Positions 33,231 through 41,005 of a DNA stretch of 62,242 nucleotides are shown here, in pieces. Made by a program: the position numbers and the translations under genes. This stretch comes from Candidatus Zixiibacteriota bacterium (GTDB lineage: Bacteria; Zixibacteria; MSB-5A5; GN15; JAAZOE01), in the NCBI GenBank assembly GCA_030668485.1, contig DAOUTW010000024.1, positions 1-62,242 on the forward strand, in the 5' to 3' direction. Every line of letters begins with the position of its first letter. Position 1 is the first letter of the stretch. The notes beneath the pieces were generated by a model. That model was given only the letters and a program-made list of their open reading frames with translations, had not been told where the DNA came from and made no database searches.

Positions 33231-34766
33231 TTACAGTGTAATCGGCATACCCATCATCGGCCAGATAAAGGCGACGAAAAATCCCAGCACAATCATCAGC
33301 ACCGCACTGGCCGGAATTCCGTACATGAAAAACTCACCGGTAGTAAACTGCCTGCTCTCATAAGCAATGGCATTCGGAGCGGCGCCGACAAGGAGTAAAA
33401 ACGGCATACCGGCAACTACCAGCGCTGAGAAGAGAACCACCTCCGGTGCGACACCCAAATAGGGCGCGATTACCAGCGCCACCGGCAAGGAAATGGCTAT
33501 GGCGGCGACGTTCATGATAAAATTGGTCATTATCAGGACAAAGAACGCTACCCCCATGATAAATATAAACCAACTGGCGTTCTTCAAAATATTCAACCAT
33601 TCAATCGCCAGCCATTCGGCCGCGCCCGTTTCCCACAGGCAGAACCCGATACTCATCGCGCCGCCGAACAGCAGCACAATATTCCAGGGAATCTCCTCCA
33701 GGTCCTTGATGGTTAAAATCTTAAACAGGAAAAACAGAATCGTCGAAACGAGAATTATGGCGCTTTTGTTGATTGCATCCAATCCCGGAACGAAAGACCG
33801 CAGACTCATCGTGACAATCGCCGCGAAGACAATGACCAGGGTAAGAGCTTCAATCCGCGTAAATTTGCCGAGCCCCTTATTCAGCTCAATGGCGCGCTCA
33901 CGGAGACCGGGGATAGTTGGTCGTTCCGGCTTGAAAAAGATCATGAAGAAAAACCAGAGGAGGATGACCATCACAACCCCGACCGGGAGCATATAATATG
34001 AAAGTTCAAAAAACGAAATCTCTCGCCCGGTGATATCACGAAAGAAACCGATTGCTACGGCGCCGCGAGCTGCTCCCAGGAGGGTGATAATACTCCCGGC
34101 CCCGGCGACGAAGGCCATGCCCATAAAGAGGCCCTTGCCGAATTTGGTCGGCTTCTCGCCCTCTTCATCATATAGAGCATAAATCGCCATCAGAAGCGGA
34201 AAGACCGCTGCCGCCACAGCAGTGTGAGCCATGATTATGGTCAGCGCGGCGGTCATAACAAAGCTGCCCAGATAAATCATGCTCGTTTTCTCGCCAACCA
34301 TCGTAAGCATTCGGTAGGCCATTCGCTTGGTCAATCCTGATCGAGTAAAAGCCATCCCGATCACCACCGAGCCGATAATGAACCAGACCGACGGATCCAT
34401 GAAATTGCTGAAGGCGATTTTGGCCGGTCGAATCAGGAATAAAGCCTGCACTACGCCGATCGTTATACTCGTGATACCGATCGGGACAACCTCAAAAACC
34501 CACCAGGTCGCCGCCAGCATGAACAGCGCCAGGGCCGCCTTGCCCTCGCGAGTCAGCGGCGAATGCTGACCCTGAGGATCGACCGCATCGGGCCATGCCG
34601 GGGAGAAGTAGATCAGACAAAAAAGTCCCAATCCGAGGAAGATAAAAAACAATCTCTTGGTATCGATCTTCTTAACAATTTCGGCAACATGAGTCGGATG
34701 ATCGCCGCCCGATGGGCCGCCCTGTGCCTTGGCACTGTGACTCATAGCTCTAATCCTCTGCACCAT
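33231..34766 (-). CDS. SLC13/DASS-family anion (dicarboxylate or sulfate) sodium symporter
   Basis: The 511-aa protein has about 12 hydrophobic spans. The sequence shows family features: VVPIGITSITIGVVQALFLI near span 2, DPSVWFIIGSVVIGMAFTRSGL, a charged loop, and the re-entrant loop segment NVAAIAISLPVALVI with TNFIMN just before. SLC13/DASS carriers import dicarboxylates, citrate or sulfate with sodium. The first ATG (34766) has a GGAG site five bases upstream. A CBS-domain gene lies 43 bp before it in the same operon and probably gates or regulates transport. The substrate cannot be read from sequence. Confidence 0.85.
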   Translation of the reverse strand: MVQRIRAMSHSAKAQGGPSGGDHPTHVAEIVKKIDTKRLFFIFLGLGLFCLIYFSPAWPDAVDPQGQHSPLTREGKAALALFMLAATWWVFEVVPIGITSITIGVVQALFLIRPAKIAFSNFMDPSVWFIIGSVVIGMAFTRSGLTKRMAYRMLTMVGEKTSMIYLGSFVMTAALTIIMAHTAVAAAVFPLLMAIYALYDEEGEKPTKFGKGLFMGMAFVAGAGSIITLLGAARGAVAIGFFRDITGREISFFELSYYMLPVGVVMVILLWFFFMIFFKPERPTIPGLRERAIELNKGLGKFTRIEALTLVIVFAAIVTMSLRSFVPGLDAINKSAIILVSTILFFLFKILTIKDLEEIPWNIVLLFGGAMSIGFCLWETGAAEWLAIEWLNILKNASWFIFIMGVAFFVLIMTNFIMNVAAIAISLPVALVIAPYLGVAPEVVLFSALVVAGMPFLLLVGAAPNAIAYESRQFTTGEFFMYGIPASAVLMIVLGFFVAFIWPMMGMPITL

Positions 34767-34809
34767 AATTGCTCCTGCATGATGGAAATACCGATTACAA
34801 CGACGTCAT

Positions 34810-35334
34810 TTACTCTACCAGTTTCGCGATTTCATGAAATGCATCGACGCTTCTCACGACACCGACCACATTACCATTCTCCAATACCGGAAGCAGAGCC
34901 AGGTTCTGGTTGATCATCTTATAAATAACCTTGGTCAGATGATCGGTGTGCCTGACAGTCGCTTTGATCGGCTGCATCACCTCGCTAACTAAGTGCTCGG
35001 CCTGCTCGCGAACCGCTTGGGCAATCTTTCCCGAGGAAAGAATAACAAGATTGGGATCGACCTCGATCTCGAAAAGCTGCTTGCGGTGAGTCATAGGCAT
35101 GGTTCGGAGGAATTTAGGCTCCAATCCGCGCATAATATCGCGACGACGGACGATACCGAGCAATTCCTGATTATCATCGAAAACCAACAGGGCTCGAGGC
35201 AGTGAGACGCGCACGCCGCACAGGATGGTCGCCTGCTCCATCACATCACATGCCTGACGTAGCGTGAAAGTGTGGGGGATATGGGGATAGCATTCGAGCG
35301 GGATCATGATACCCCCGGCATTTTTGGTTGCCAT
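34810..35334 (-). CDS. CBS-domain protein, regulatory partner of the SLC13 transporter
   Basis: The 174-aa protein carries two CBS motifs. The first spans about residues 10-75 (MIPLECYPHIPHTFTLRQACDVM, then SLPRALLVFDDNQELLGIVRRRDIM); the second covers about 110-170 (VMQPIKATVRHTDHLTKVIYKMINQ, then NLALLPVLENGNVVGVVRSVD). CBS pairs bind adenosyl ligands and commonly tune transporters and enzymes. An AGGAG site precedes ATG 35334. It is cotranscribed with the downstream symporter. Between the domains the segment EVDPNLVILSSGKIAQAV may be a linker helix. Confidence 0.85.
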   Translation of the reverse strand: MATKNAGGIMIPLECYPHIPHTFTLRQACDVMEQATILCGVRVSLPRALLVFDDNQELLGIVRRRDIMRGLEPKFLRTMPMTHRKQLFEIEVDPNLVILSSGKIAQAVREQAEHLVSEVMQPIKATVRHTDHLTKVIYKMINQNLALLPVLENGNVVGVVRSVDAFHEIAKLVE

Positions 35335-35354
35335 TGTTAACTCCTGGCTAAGGT

Positions 35355-35552
35355 TTAATCGTTAATCCGTGCCGATTCCTTTGGCCCGTTTTCCACCTGC
35401 GGTCTCCCAGACATACCCGTAAACATAGACATTTCGAAAGATTCAGATTCGTGAAAAAAATATGATTCGATGGCGGGTACAACAAACATTTTCCCCCGGT
35501 GTACATCATCGGGTTGCAGCAGGTTGATGACTAATCCCTCCAGTTCACTCAA
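35355..35552 (-). CDS. Small uncharacterised ORF in the leader of the CBS-SLC13 operon
   Basis: A 65-aa frame (from TTG 35552) lies 20 bp upstream of the CBS gene and downstream of a strong promoter. The protein reads SELEGLVINLLQPDDVHRGKMF at the start, an unremarkable soluble composition, and matches no family I know. No clear ribosome site precedes the TTG, and the frame opens only 10 codons further upstream. It could be a leader peptide, a remnant of another gene, or chance. Confidence 0.25.
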   Translation of the reverse strand: MSELEGLVINLLQPDDVHRGKMFVVPAIESYFFHESESFEMSMFTGMSGRPQVENGPKESARIND

Positions 35553-35631
35553 AGGCGCGACAACTGCAAGCAGGTCCTATTTGTACGCCTCTCAATATTA
35601 CCCTTATCCGGGCTTTCTCCCCTGACAGACT

Positions 35632-35660
35632 ATATTAAATATATGCTCGGTGCTTGTCAA
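35632..35660 (-). promoter_or_regulatory. Consensus sigma-70 promoter for the CBS-SLC13 operon
   Basis: On the minus strand TTGACA (35655-35660) and TAATAT (35632-35637) are separated by exactly 17 bases. The predicted start is near 35624, leaving about 290 nt of leader before the CBS start codon. The next upstream gene is on the other side of a 100-bp gap, so this operon has its own promoter. Confidence 0.8.
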
Positions 35661-35769
35661 TAGATTGGCGGCGATATTTTAATAAATAGAGGCTGTTGTT
35701 ACTCTCATGTCAAATGCGCGGCATGTCGAAATCGGCACACCGCGCTGTCGATACCCCTCCCATAATGGG

Positions 35770-36774
35770 CTAATTTTGATTTTCTCGAACCCAATTGGTC
35801 AACACGATGGTTTCCTTCCAGTCAAACGGCAGAGGTGAGTTTTTATCGGCGGGGATTTCTATCTCGGTATGCTCGCCGGGACGCACCGTAAATGATTTCT
35901 TGAGCATCGTTTCCCCAACCTGATCGGCTTTATAATCATCGATATCGATATCCGCCGTTTCCGGGTTGACAAGATAGATATGCTTGACGGCGAATTCGAG
36001 TGTTATGGCTTGATCGGAATTCCACTGTACCTGATCGATAGAGAAGAGGACAAGAAATAAAACGCTGTCGCCACCGGGAAGGTCAAACATCTGACGGTGC
36101 ATACAGTGTCCTTCCCCTGATTCGCCGTCGCCGACAAATCCCAGAACACATTTGCATTGACTGATGACAGCCGATCCGTTGTCGAGGTTATAGAGTGAAT
36201 ATTCCGACCTGAAATTGATTCTTCGATCTATGTGAGGCGCATAAATCAGGGTAGTTCGAGCTTCAGGTGTTATCGTCAGGATAACATTCTTCCCGGGAAT
36301 CCCGGATGGAATGGAATAACGATAACTACCCCCGCTGTCTATTGGTATGTCAAAGGTTTCTTCGGCGAACGAAAACAAAGCGGGGGAGGAATCGAGATTC
36401 CTCGTGTGTTTTTGGATGAATCCACTCACCTGTATTTGCTTATTCGGTGCTACCCGAGGAGTCAAATAAATATCCAGCATCATATGAAGGTCATCCGGAT
36501 TGTCGTTATTTGCCCCCGGTGTATGCAGATGTGGAAGCGGCATCTGTCTTGTTCCCGAATTTGTTACATTGAAGTTTCGCAAGTCGCGCTCAAAGGTAAC
36601 ACTGATTCGACCATACTCGTTTTCCTTGACTCGAAAGCCAGTCGGTGCGCTTTCGGATAAATAATCTCCCTCGATGGCGACTTTCAGTTTGATATAAAAC
36701 AATATCTCTTCGGAGGCGCACACTCCCGAGAAGGAAAAGAGGACTAAAATCAAACAGATTTTCCATGCTTGCAT
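35770..36774 (-). CDS. Exported beta-rich protein cotranscribed with an ECF sigma factor
   Basis: The 334-aa protein has a signal peptide (ICLILVLFSFSGVCA) and a mature part rich in beta strands (IDSGGSYRYSIPSGIPGKNVILTITPEARTTLIYAPH). It has several Cys and His residues (CKCVLGFVGDGESGEGHCMHRQMFD) that could bind metal or form disulfides. A GGAGGGAG site precedes ATG 36774. It lies 15 bp after an anti-sigma gene and is the last gene of the sigma-anti-sigma cassette, so it is likely a product or sensor of that system. I recognise no family. Confidence 0.6.
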   Translation of the reverse strand: MQAWKICLILVLFSFSGVCASEEILFYIKLKVAIEGDYLSESAPTGFRVKENEYGRISVTFERDLRNFNVTNSGTRQMPLPHLHTPGANNDNPDDLHMMLDIYLTPRVAPNKQIQVSGFIQKHTRNLDSSPALFSFAEETFDIPIDSGGSYRYSIPSGIPGKNVILTITPEARTTLIYAPHIDRRINFRSEYSLYNLDNGSAVISQCKCVLGFVGDGESGEGHCMHRQMFDLPGGDSVLFLVLFSIDQVQWNSDQAITLEFAVKHIYLVNPETADIDIDDYKADQVGETMLKKSFTVRPGEHTEIEIPADKNSPLPFDWKETIVLTNWVRENQN

Positions 36775-36789
36775 AAATACTCCCTCCAG

Positions 36790-37260
36790 TTAATTGTTGG
36801 TATGCATGTCGGTGACCGGAGTCGAGTACACCACATCGTACTCCGAAAACACGACCTTTTGCACATATGGGGTTGACTCGGAGGGTATCGACGGCGACTG
36901 CTCGTCGCCTTTATGTTCAAACGGGTTTACCGTAACTTCGATAATAAGCAGGGCGAGCGCTAGCGCGGCTGCCCATGCTACACCGCGCGGGATACGGTAA
37001 TATCCGTTCCAGAACGATTTTTTCTCGCTTGCATGTTGATCGAACGCCTGAATTTTTTCAATGACCGCCTGCTCGATGTCGGGTGGGCACGGCGCTGGCG
37101 GCAGTTTCCGTAAGACATCGCCTAAGCCGTCGATCTCTTCGGCGAAGTTCCGACACGAATCACAGGACCGCATGTGTTCGATCACCTTCCGCCGATCATC
37201 GGCTTCCATTTCATCGTCCCGATACGCCGAGATCAGCCTGCGAAAATCATCACATGTCAT
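36790..37260 (-). CDS. Membrane-anchored zinc-finger anti-sigma factor
   Basis: The protein (about 156 aa from ATG 37260, which has GAGG upstream; GTG 37269 is an alternative) contains a zf-HC2 motif (early Cys, then HMRSCDSC) and one membrane span (about residues 95-115, VAWAAALALALLIIEV). Such proteins hold a cognate ECF sigma factor at the inner membrane until a signal releases it. The start codon overlaps the sigma gene by 11 bp. The periplasmic tail is short (about 45 aa). Confidence 0.88.
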   Translation of the reverse strand: MTCDDFRRLISAYRDDEMEADDRRKVIEHMRSCDSCRNFAEEIDGLGDVLRKLPPAPCPPDIEQAVIEKIQAFDQHASEKKSFWNGYYRIPRGVAWAAALALALLIIEVTVNPFEHKGDEQSPSIPSESTPYVQKVVFSEYDVVYSTPVTDMHTNN

Positions 37261-37768
37261 AATTCGCACCTCTTTTGCACAGTCGTGAATATATATCCCG
37301 GAGCCGCTTACGCGCCTCGTACAATCGCGACCGCAAGGCGGGAATTGTGCACTCCAGAATTGCGGCCATTTCGCGGTAGGTAAATCCCTGGTATTCCTTT
37401 AAAATCAACACTTCGCGATCATTCGGATCAAGTTGATGCAAAGCCTTTCGGAGGAGCATCACCTCGGGAGATTCCGGGCCATCGGCAGTCGCGGCGAAAT
37501 CGGCTTCGGCCAGAGTGGTTGTATGTCGCTCGTTTCGCATTGTATTGAGGCAAAGGTTGCGGGCGCTGATAAAAAGCCATCGTCGCGGATGTTCGATACG
37601 GTGCCCTTGAGTAAGTTGCTTGTAAATGCGAAGAAAAACCTCCTGCGTGACATCGCCGGCCGTGTCGGTATCACCGGTCAGTTTCAGCGCGAAATCGTAC
37701 ACCCGGTCTTTATACCGGATGAAGACTTCACGAAAACAGCCGTCGCCATCTTTTCGCCGTTGGGTCAC
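37250..37768 (-). CDS. ECF-family RNA polymerase sigma factor
   Basis: The 172-aa protein shows both ECF modules: region 2 (FALKLTGDTDTAGDVTQEVFLRIYKQL) and region 4 (LDPNDREVLILKEYQGFTYREMAAIL, then CTIPALRSRLYEARKRL). It redirects RNA polymerase to a small regulon. The start GTG 37768 has a GAGGAA motif upstream. It overlaps its anti-sigma gene. The usual ECF length is 160-190 aa. The target promoter of this sigma is not visible here, but autoregulation of the cassette is expected. Confidence 0.92.
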   Translation of the reverse strand: MTQRRKDGDGCFREVFIRYKDRVYDFALKLTGDTDTAGDVTQEVFLRIYKQLTQGHRIEHPRRWLFISARNLCLNTMRNERHTTTLAEADFAATADGPESPEVMLLRKALHQLDPNDREVLILKEYQGFTYREMAAILECTIPALRSRLYEARKRLRDIYSRLCKRGANYDM

Positions 37769-37858
37769 CTATGATTCCTCTATCGGTTTTTATGCTGTCT
37801 ATACTAAAGACACGCCAGGAAGCAAAAGATCGGAATTTTTTATAAATATTTCAATGTT

Positions 37859-37902
37859 CCGTCAGGTCTTGCGGCCCGTCTTCGGGACGTGTGACCTGAC
37901 GG
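37859..37902 (-). terminator. Hairpin after the transglutaminase-like gene
   Basis: CCGTCAGGTC (37859-37868) and GACCTGACGG (37893-37902) pair perfectly over 10 bp, with a smaller stem inside the loop. It lies 20 bp downstream of the stop at 37922. On the minus strand the following bases are not T-rich at once, so terminator strength is uncertain. Confidence 0.55.
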
Positions 37903-37921
37903 TAACGATGTGCTTAATGTT

Positions 37922-39481
37922 TTACCACCAGACCTGTTGGCCGTCCTCAATGGTAAAGATGCGTTCCTCTTTGTCCGAATCGGTAGCGACCATCCAATAC
38001 AATCCACCAGCGGGAACATCCGAAAATTCCAGAGCTGTTTCTCCTGCCTCAGCTTTCCCCAGCGACTGCCACTCGTCGGCCATGTAAAATAATTCATATT
38101 CCTGACCCGTAGTCAAAAACGATTTGGCGATGCCATCGGTGGATCTATCAAGTTTCCGCTTTGTCGTTGAGGCGACCGTCACGGTGATGTCCTCATCGGC
38201 ATTGGCCGCCAGTAGCCGCATGCTGCAATCGAGTTCGAGAATAAACGGCGCACCGAACGGTACTATCTCTTCATTGAGATACAAGGCAGGAATATAGGCA
38301 ATATCCCCCGCCATGTCGGTGAAGGTTGCCGACCCGTTTATGATACGGCCCCAGTGAATCGCTCTCCATTCACCGGAATTGAAAACACACAGGTAGGCGA
38401 TATCGACCGAATCCGGAATCTCTTTTTCGAATTTAACCGTCACATCGCACACCTTGGCATAATCGGCGGTGACATCGACATAACTGCGGCCCGCCAGCCA
38501 GCCGGGGACCTTTTCCTGTTTCTTTTCGAGAAAGATAAGGTTGTCTTTTTGTTTGCCGAAGCTTTTGCGGTAAATTTTGGCGAATTTATGCCCCAGATTG
38601 TATTTGCCGGGATTGCATTCGGCTCCCATAAACGGGATCACTTTTCCCTCGGGTGTGACAATGGCGTTCCAGGCATGGTTGTTGCCACAATCAGCCCAAT
38701 GCGGGGTGTAATCGCTGGTCACCGCCAAGCCGTTGGCACGCATAGCATAGATGGTCAGATTGGTCATATCCTCGCACCGCCCCATCTTGTTGTCGAACAT
38801 CTCCGTCAGGCCCTGGTCGGTCGGATGATAATAATAACGAGGATCGAACTTGAACCATGATATGATTTCATCGTTGATCAGCGCTGCCGCCTCCATCGGG
38901 TCGTTATTATCAGTCATGTTTTCGTCGATTTCGGCGTAACGTTCCTGGAAGGTGGCCCGCCATGCCTCCAGCGGTTCGTTGCTGCCGCGGTAGGGAAGAA
39001 CATAGTTACGAAAATTTTCATAGGAGAGGTTTTTGGCCCACGGCTTACCGCGCCAGACCTCAAAAGCAGCATCGATCTGTTCAATCAAAAAGTCAGCCGT
39101 AATTGTCTCCAGATCGAGAATTTTATCCGTTTTTTCATAATCAAGCTCGCCACGTTTCTCCTCGATGGCATTGGCGGCGATTACGAGGGAGTCATAGTCG
39201 GGATAGTCCAGCACATTGAATTCAACCTCGGCCCCGGAAGTGTCGATCAGCCGATAGGTGGCATAGCAATGGCCTTCCATATTGCCGATCAGGTAATAAG
39301 CGCCCTGCAGCTTGAGTGAATCACCTTCGGTTATATAATGAGTCAAAACCTGTTCCAACTCGGCGTGATTATCTCCGGCCGCCTTGAGTGAGGCGGTAAC
39401 ATCGGGCGGATAAGGCGAACTGCCGCATCCAAGAATAAAAAATAAAAGAGAAATTACTAATGCCGGGGTTCTGAAATTCAT
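37922..39481 (-). CDS. Transglutaminase-like lipoprotein
   Basis: The 519-aa protein begins with a lipoprotein signal (SLLFFILGC). The transglutaminase-like core spans about residues 195-300: MGRCEDMTNLTIYAMRANG with Cys236 as likely nucleophile and GNNHAWNAIVTPEGKVIPF with His269. The CEDM and HAWN motifs are the usual pair of this superfamily, which in bacteria can be protease-like or merely structural. The C-terminal 200 residues are beta-rich (VTVKFEKEIPDSVDIAYLCVFN), possibly an Ig-like adhesion part. It is monocistronic between a permease and the ECF cassette. Confidence 0.78.
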   Translation of the reverse strand: MNFRTPALVISLLFFILGCGSSPYPPDVTASLKAAGDNHAELEQVLTHYITEGDSLKLQGAYYLIGNMEGHCYATYRLIDTSGAEVEFNVLDYPDYDSLVIAANAIEEKRGELDYEKTDKILDLETITADFLIEQIDAAFEVWRGKPWAKNLSYENFRNYVLPYRGSNEPLEAWRATFQERYAEIDENMTDNNDPMEAAALINDEIISWFKFDPRYYYHPTDQGLTEMFDNKMGRCEDMTNLTIYAMRANGLAVTSDYTPHWADCGNNHAWNAIVTPEGKVIPFMGAECNPGKYNLGHKFAKIYRKSFGKQKDNLIFLEKKQEKVPGWLAGRSYVDVTADYAKVCDVTVKFEKEIPDSVDIAYLCVFNSGEWRAIHWGRIINGSATFTDMAGDIAYIPALYLNEEIVPFGAPFILELDCSMRLLAANADEDITVTVASTTKRKLDRSTDGIAKSFLTTGQEYELFYMADEWQSLGKAEAGETALEFSDVPAGGLYWMVATDSDKEERIFTIEDGQQVWW

Positions 39482-39580
39482 GCACTCCTCGCAATCTACT
39501 AAGAAACGATTTGCTATTCTCTTCGAAATAAATAGACGACCGTCCCCGCCGCAAGTCCTTTTGGCGTTATTTCGTACTTA

Positions 39581-40753
39581 TCAGGTGAAAAATAATGCGA
39601 TCACAAGGGCGGTAACAAACATGACTATCGTCGGCGCCAGCAGCCGCATAACCATGCCCTTAATCGGCACCTTGAAATACTCGCAGGTGACCACTAGGCA
39701 GGGATGTACCGGGGATATGATATATCCGAAGTAGATGGCGATATAAATCAGGGCGAAGATAAAATATGAGACATCATCGGCGGTGGCCATATAAACCGGG
39801 AAAATAACCGAGGCCGGTAATTGCACCCTGCCGGTGAGGACGCTCAGGATAAATCCGCCCGCCACAGCCAGAATCAGCGGCGGCAGGGGAAGGGAGGCGA
39901 TAACCTGTCCCGCATCCGATTCGGTGAAAATATGCAGATAAAGAAACATCCCCAAAATAATCAGGGCGAAGTTCCACGGCTTCATCCGCAAAGCTATTTT
40001 CTTTAGGTCGATTCGATTCTTACTCAACAGGATAGACAACGACAAACCGGCGGTGACGCCGATAACCGTCGCCAGGTTACCGAGCGAAAAGAACCGCTTG
40101 AGAACAAAATCGAGTACCGGAGCGCTCAAAATAACGGCCATCGGGATCATCAGTCCGCGCCAGGAAAACCGTTCGGAATAGGTCTGGCGTCCATTGACGA
40201 GCCTGAGGAAAAGCAGATGACCAAGTATCAGCGCCACAAAAAAGCCGGGAAGTATGTACAGAATCGCGAAATAAAGATCCAGCCCGGTGATCTGGGTAGA
40301 AACAATTAAGGCCGGGCAGAGGGGATAGACCAGAATAAACAGATGGCGATACCAGTTATTGATGGCGCAGATAAGGTCGCGCTCGACACCCTCGCCGGCC
40401 TTCTCTAAAATCGGCGCCGACAGCAATGCTCCGCCGGGCATTGGCAAAAGCCCCATCATAGCCGCCGAAATTGCCAGAAGGTAGCGCCGTTTTATCCTGA
40501 GATTATTGACCAGGCTGTCGATCTGCCCGCCGGCCTTCATCGTCCCACCGATCAGGGGAACAATTCCCATCGCCAGGGTCAGCAGGATTATCGACGGATC
40601 GGTGATCGTGAATAAAATCCGGTCCCAAAGAAGACTGAGGGGAATAGTGAATAATCCGAGGGTGATTGCACCTCCCGCCAGGCCCAAAGCCAGGTTTTTC
40701 CGGGAAAGAATCAGGATTACCGCCAGAGATGTCAAAAATCCGATCCAGGTCAT
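39581..40753 (-). CDS. DUF401-family integral membrane permease
   Basis: The 390-aa protein has about ten membrane spans. It shows the DUF401 plan: LLTLAMGIVPLIGGTMKAGGQIDSLVNNL then MGLLPMPGGALLSAPIL, a helical break, and near the C-terminus YFGYIISPVHPCLVVTCEYFKV. DUF401 belongs to the ion-transporter superfamily of GntP/DASS-like carriers; substrates are unknown, possibly organic anions. The stop is 99 bp from the next start on the same strand. The start ATG is at 40753. Confidence 0.75.
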   Translation of the reverse strand: MTWIGFLTSLAVILILSRKNLALGLAGGAITLGLFTIPLSLLWDRILFTITDPSIILLTLAMGIVPLIGGTMKAGGQIDSLVNNLRIKRRYLLAISAAMMGLLPMPGGALLSAPILEKAGEGVERDLICAINNWYRHLFILVYPLCPALIVSTQITGLDLYFAILYILPGFFVALILGHLLFLRLVNGRQTYSERFSWRGLMIPMAVILSAPVLDFVLKRFFSLGNLATVIGVTAGLSLSILLSKNRIDLKKIALRMKPWNFALIILGMFLYLHIFTESDAGQVIASLPLPPLILAVAGGFILSVLTGRVQLPASVIFPVYMATADDVSYFIFALIYIAIYFGYIISPVHPCLVVTCEYFKVPIKGMVMRLLAPTIVMFVTALVIALFFT

Positions 40754-40909
40754 GCCACCAAGAAACTGTATTTCTCCAGTTTGTCAAGGGGGGATAAAGT
40801 CGAGAAAAATGTAACCAGCTCAAATGACCTCGACCCCCTGGTCGTATTGATGTTTTATACCGGCCCTTTCGAACCGGCCCGCTGCCGGCAGCAGAGGCAA
40901 AGAATTAAA

Positions 40910-40938
40910 TTGCATACCATGTGGGCGGCTGGTATACT
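40910..40938 (+). promoter_or_regulatory. Promoter for the GlpX-like gene
   Basis: TTGCAT (40910-40915) and TATACT (40933-40938) have a 17-base spacer, 68 bp upstream of the start codon at 41006. A 12-base palindrome (GCGGCGCGCCGC, 40956-40967) lies 18 bp downstream of the -10 box and could be an operator. Confidence 0.6.
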
Positions 40939-41005
40939 ACGGAAATTGTATACATGCGGCGCGCCGCAAAATCCGGTATGATCTGGTAGACTAAAAGAGG
41001 ATGTT

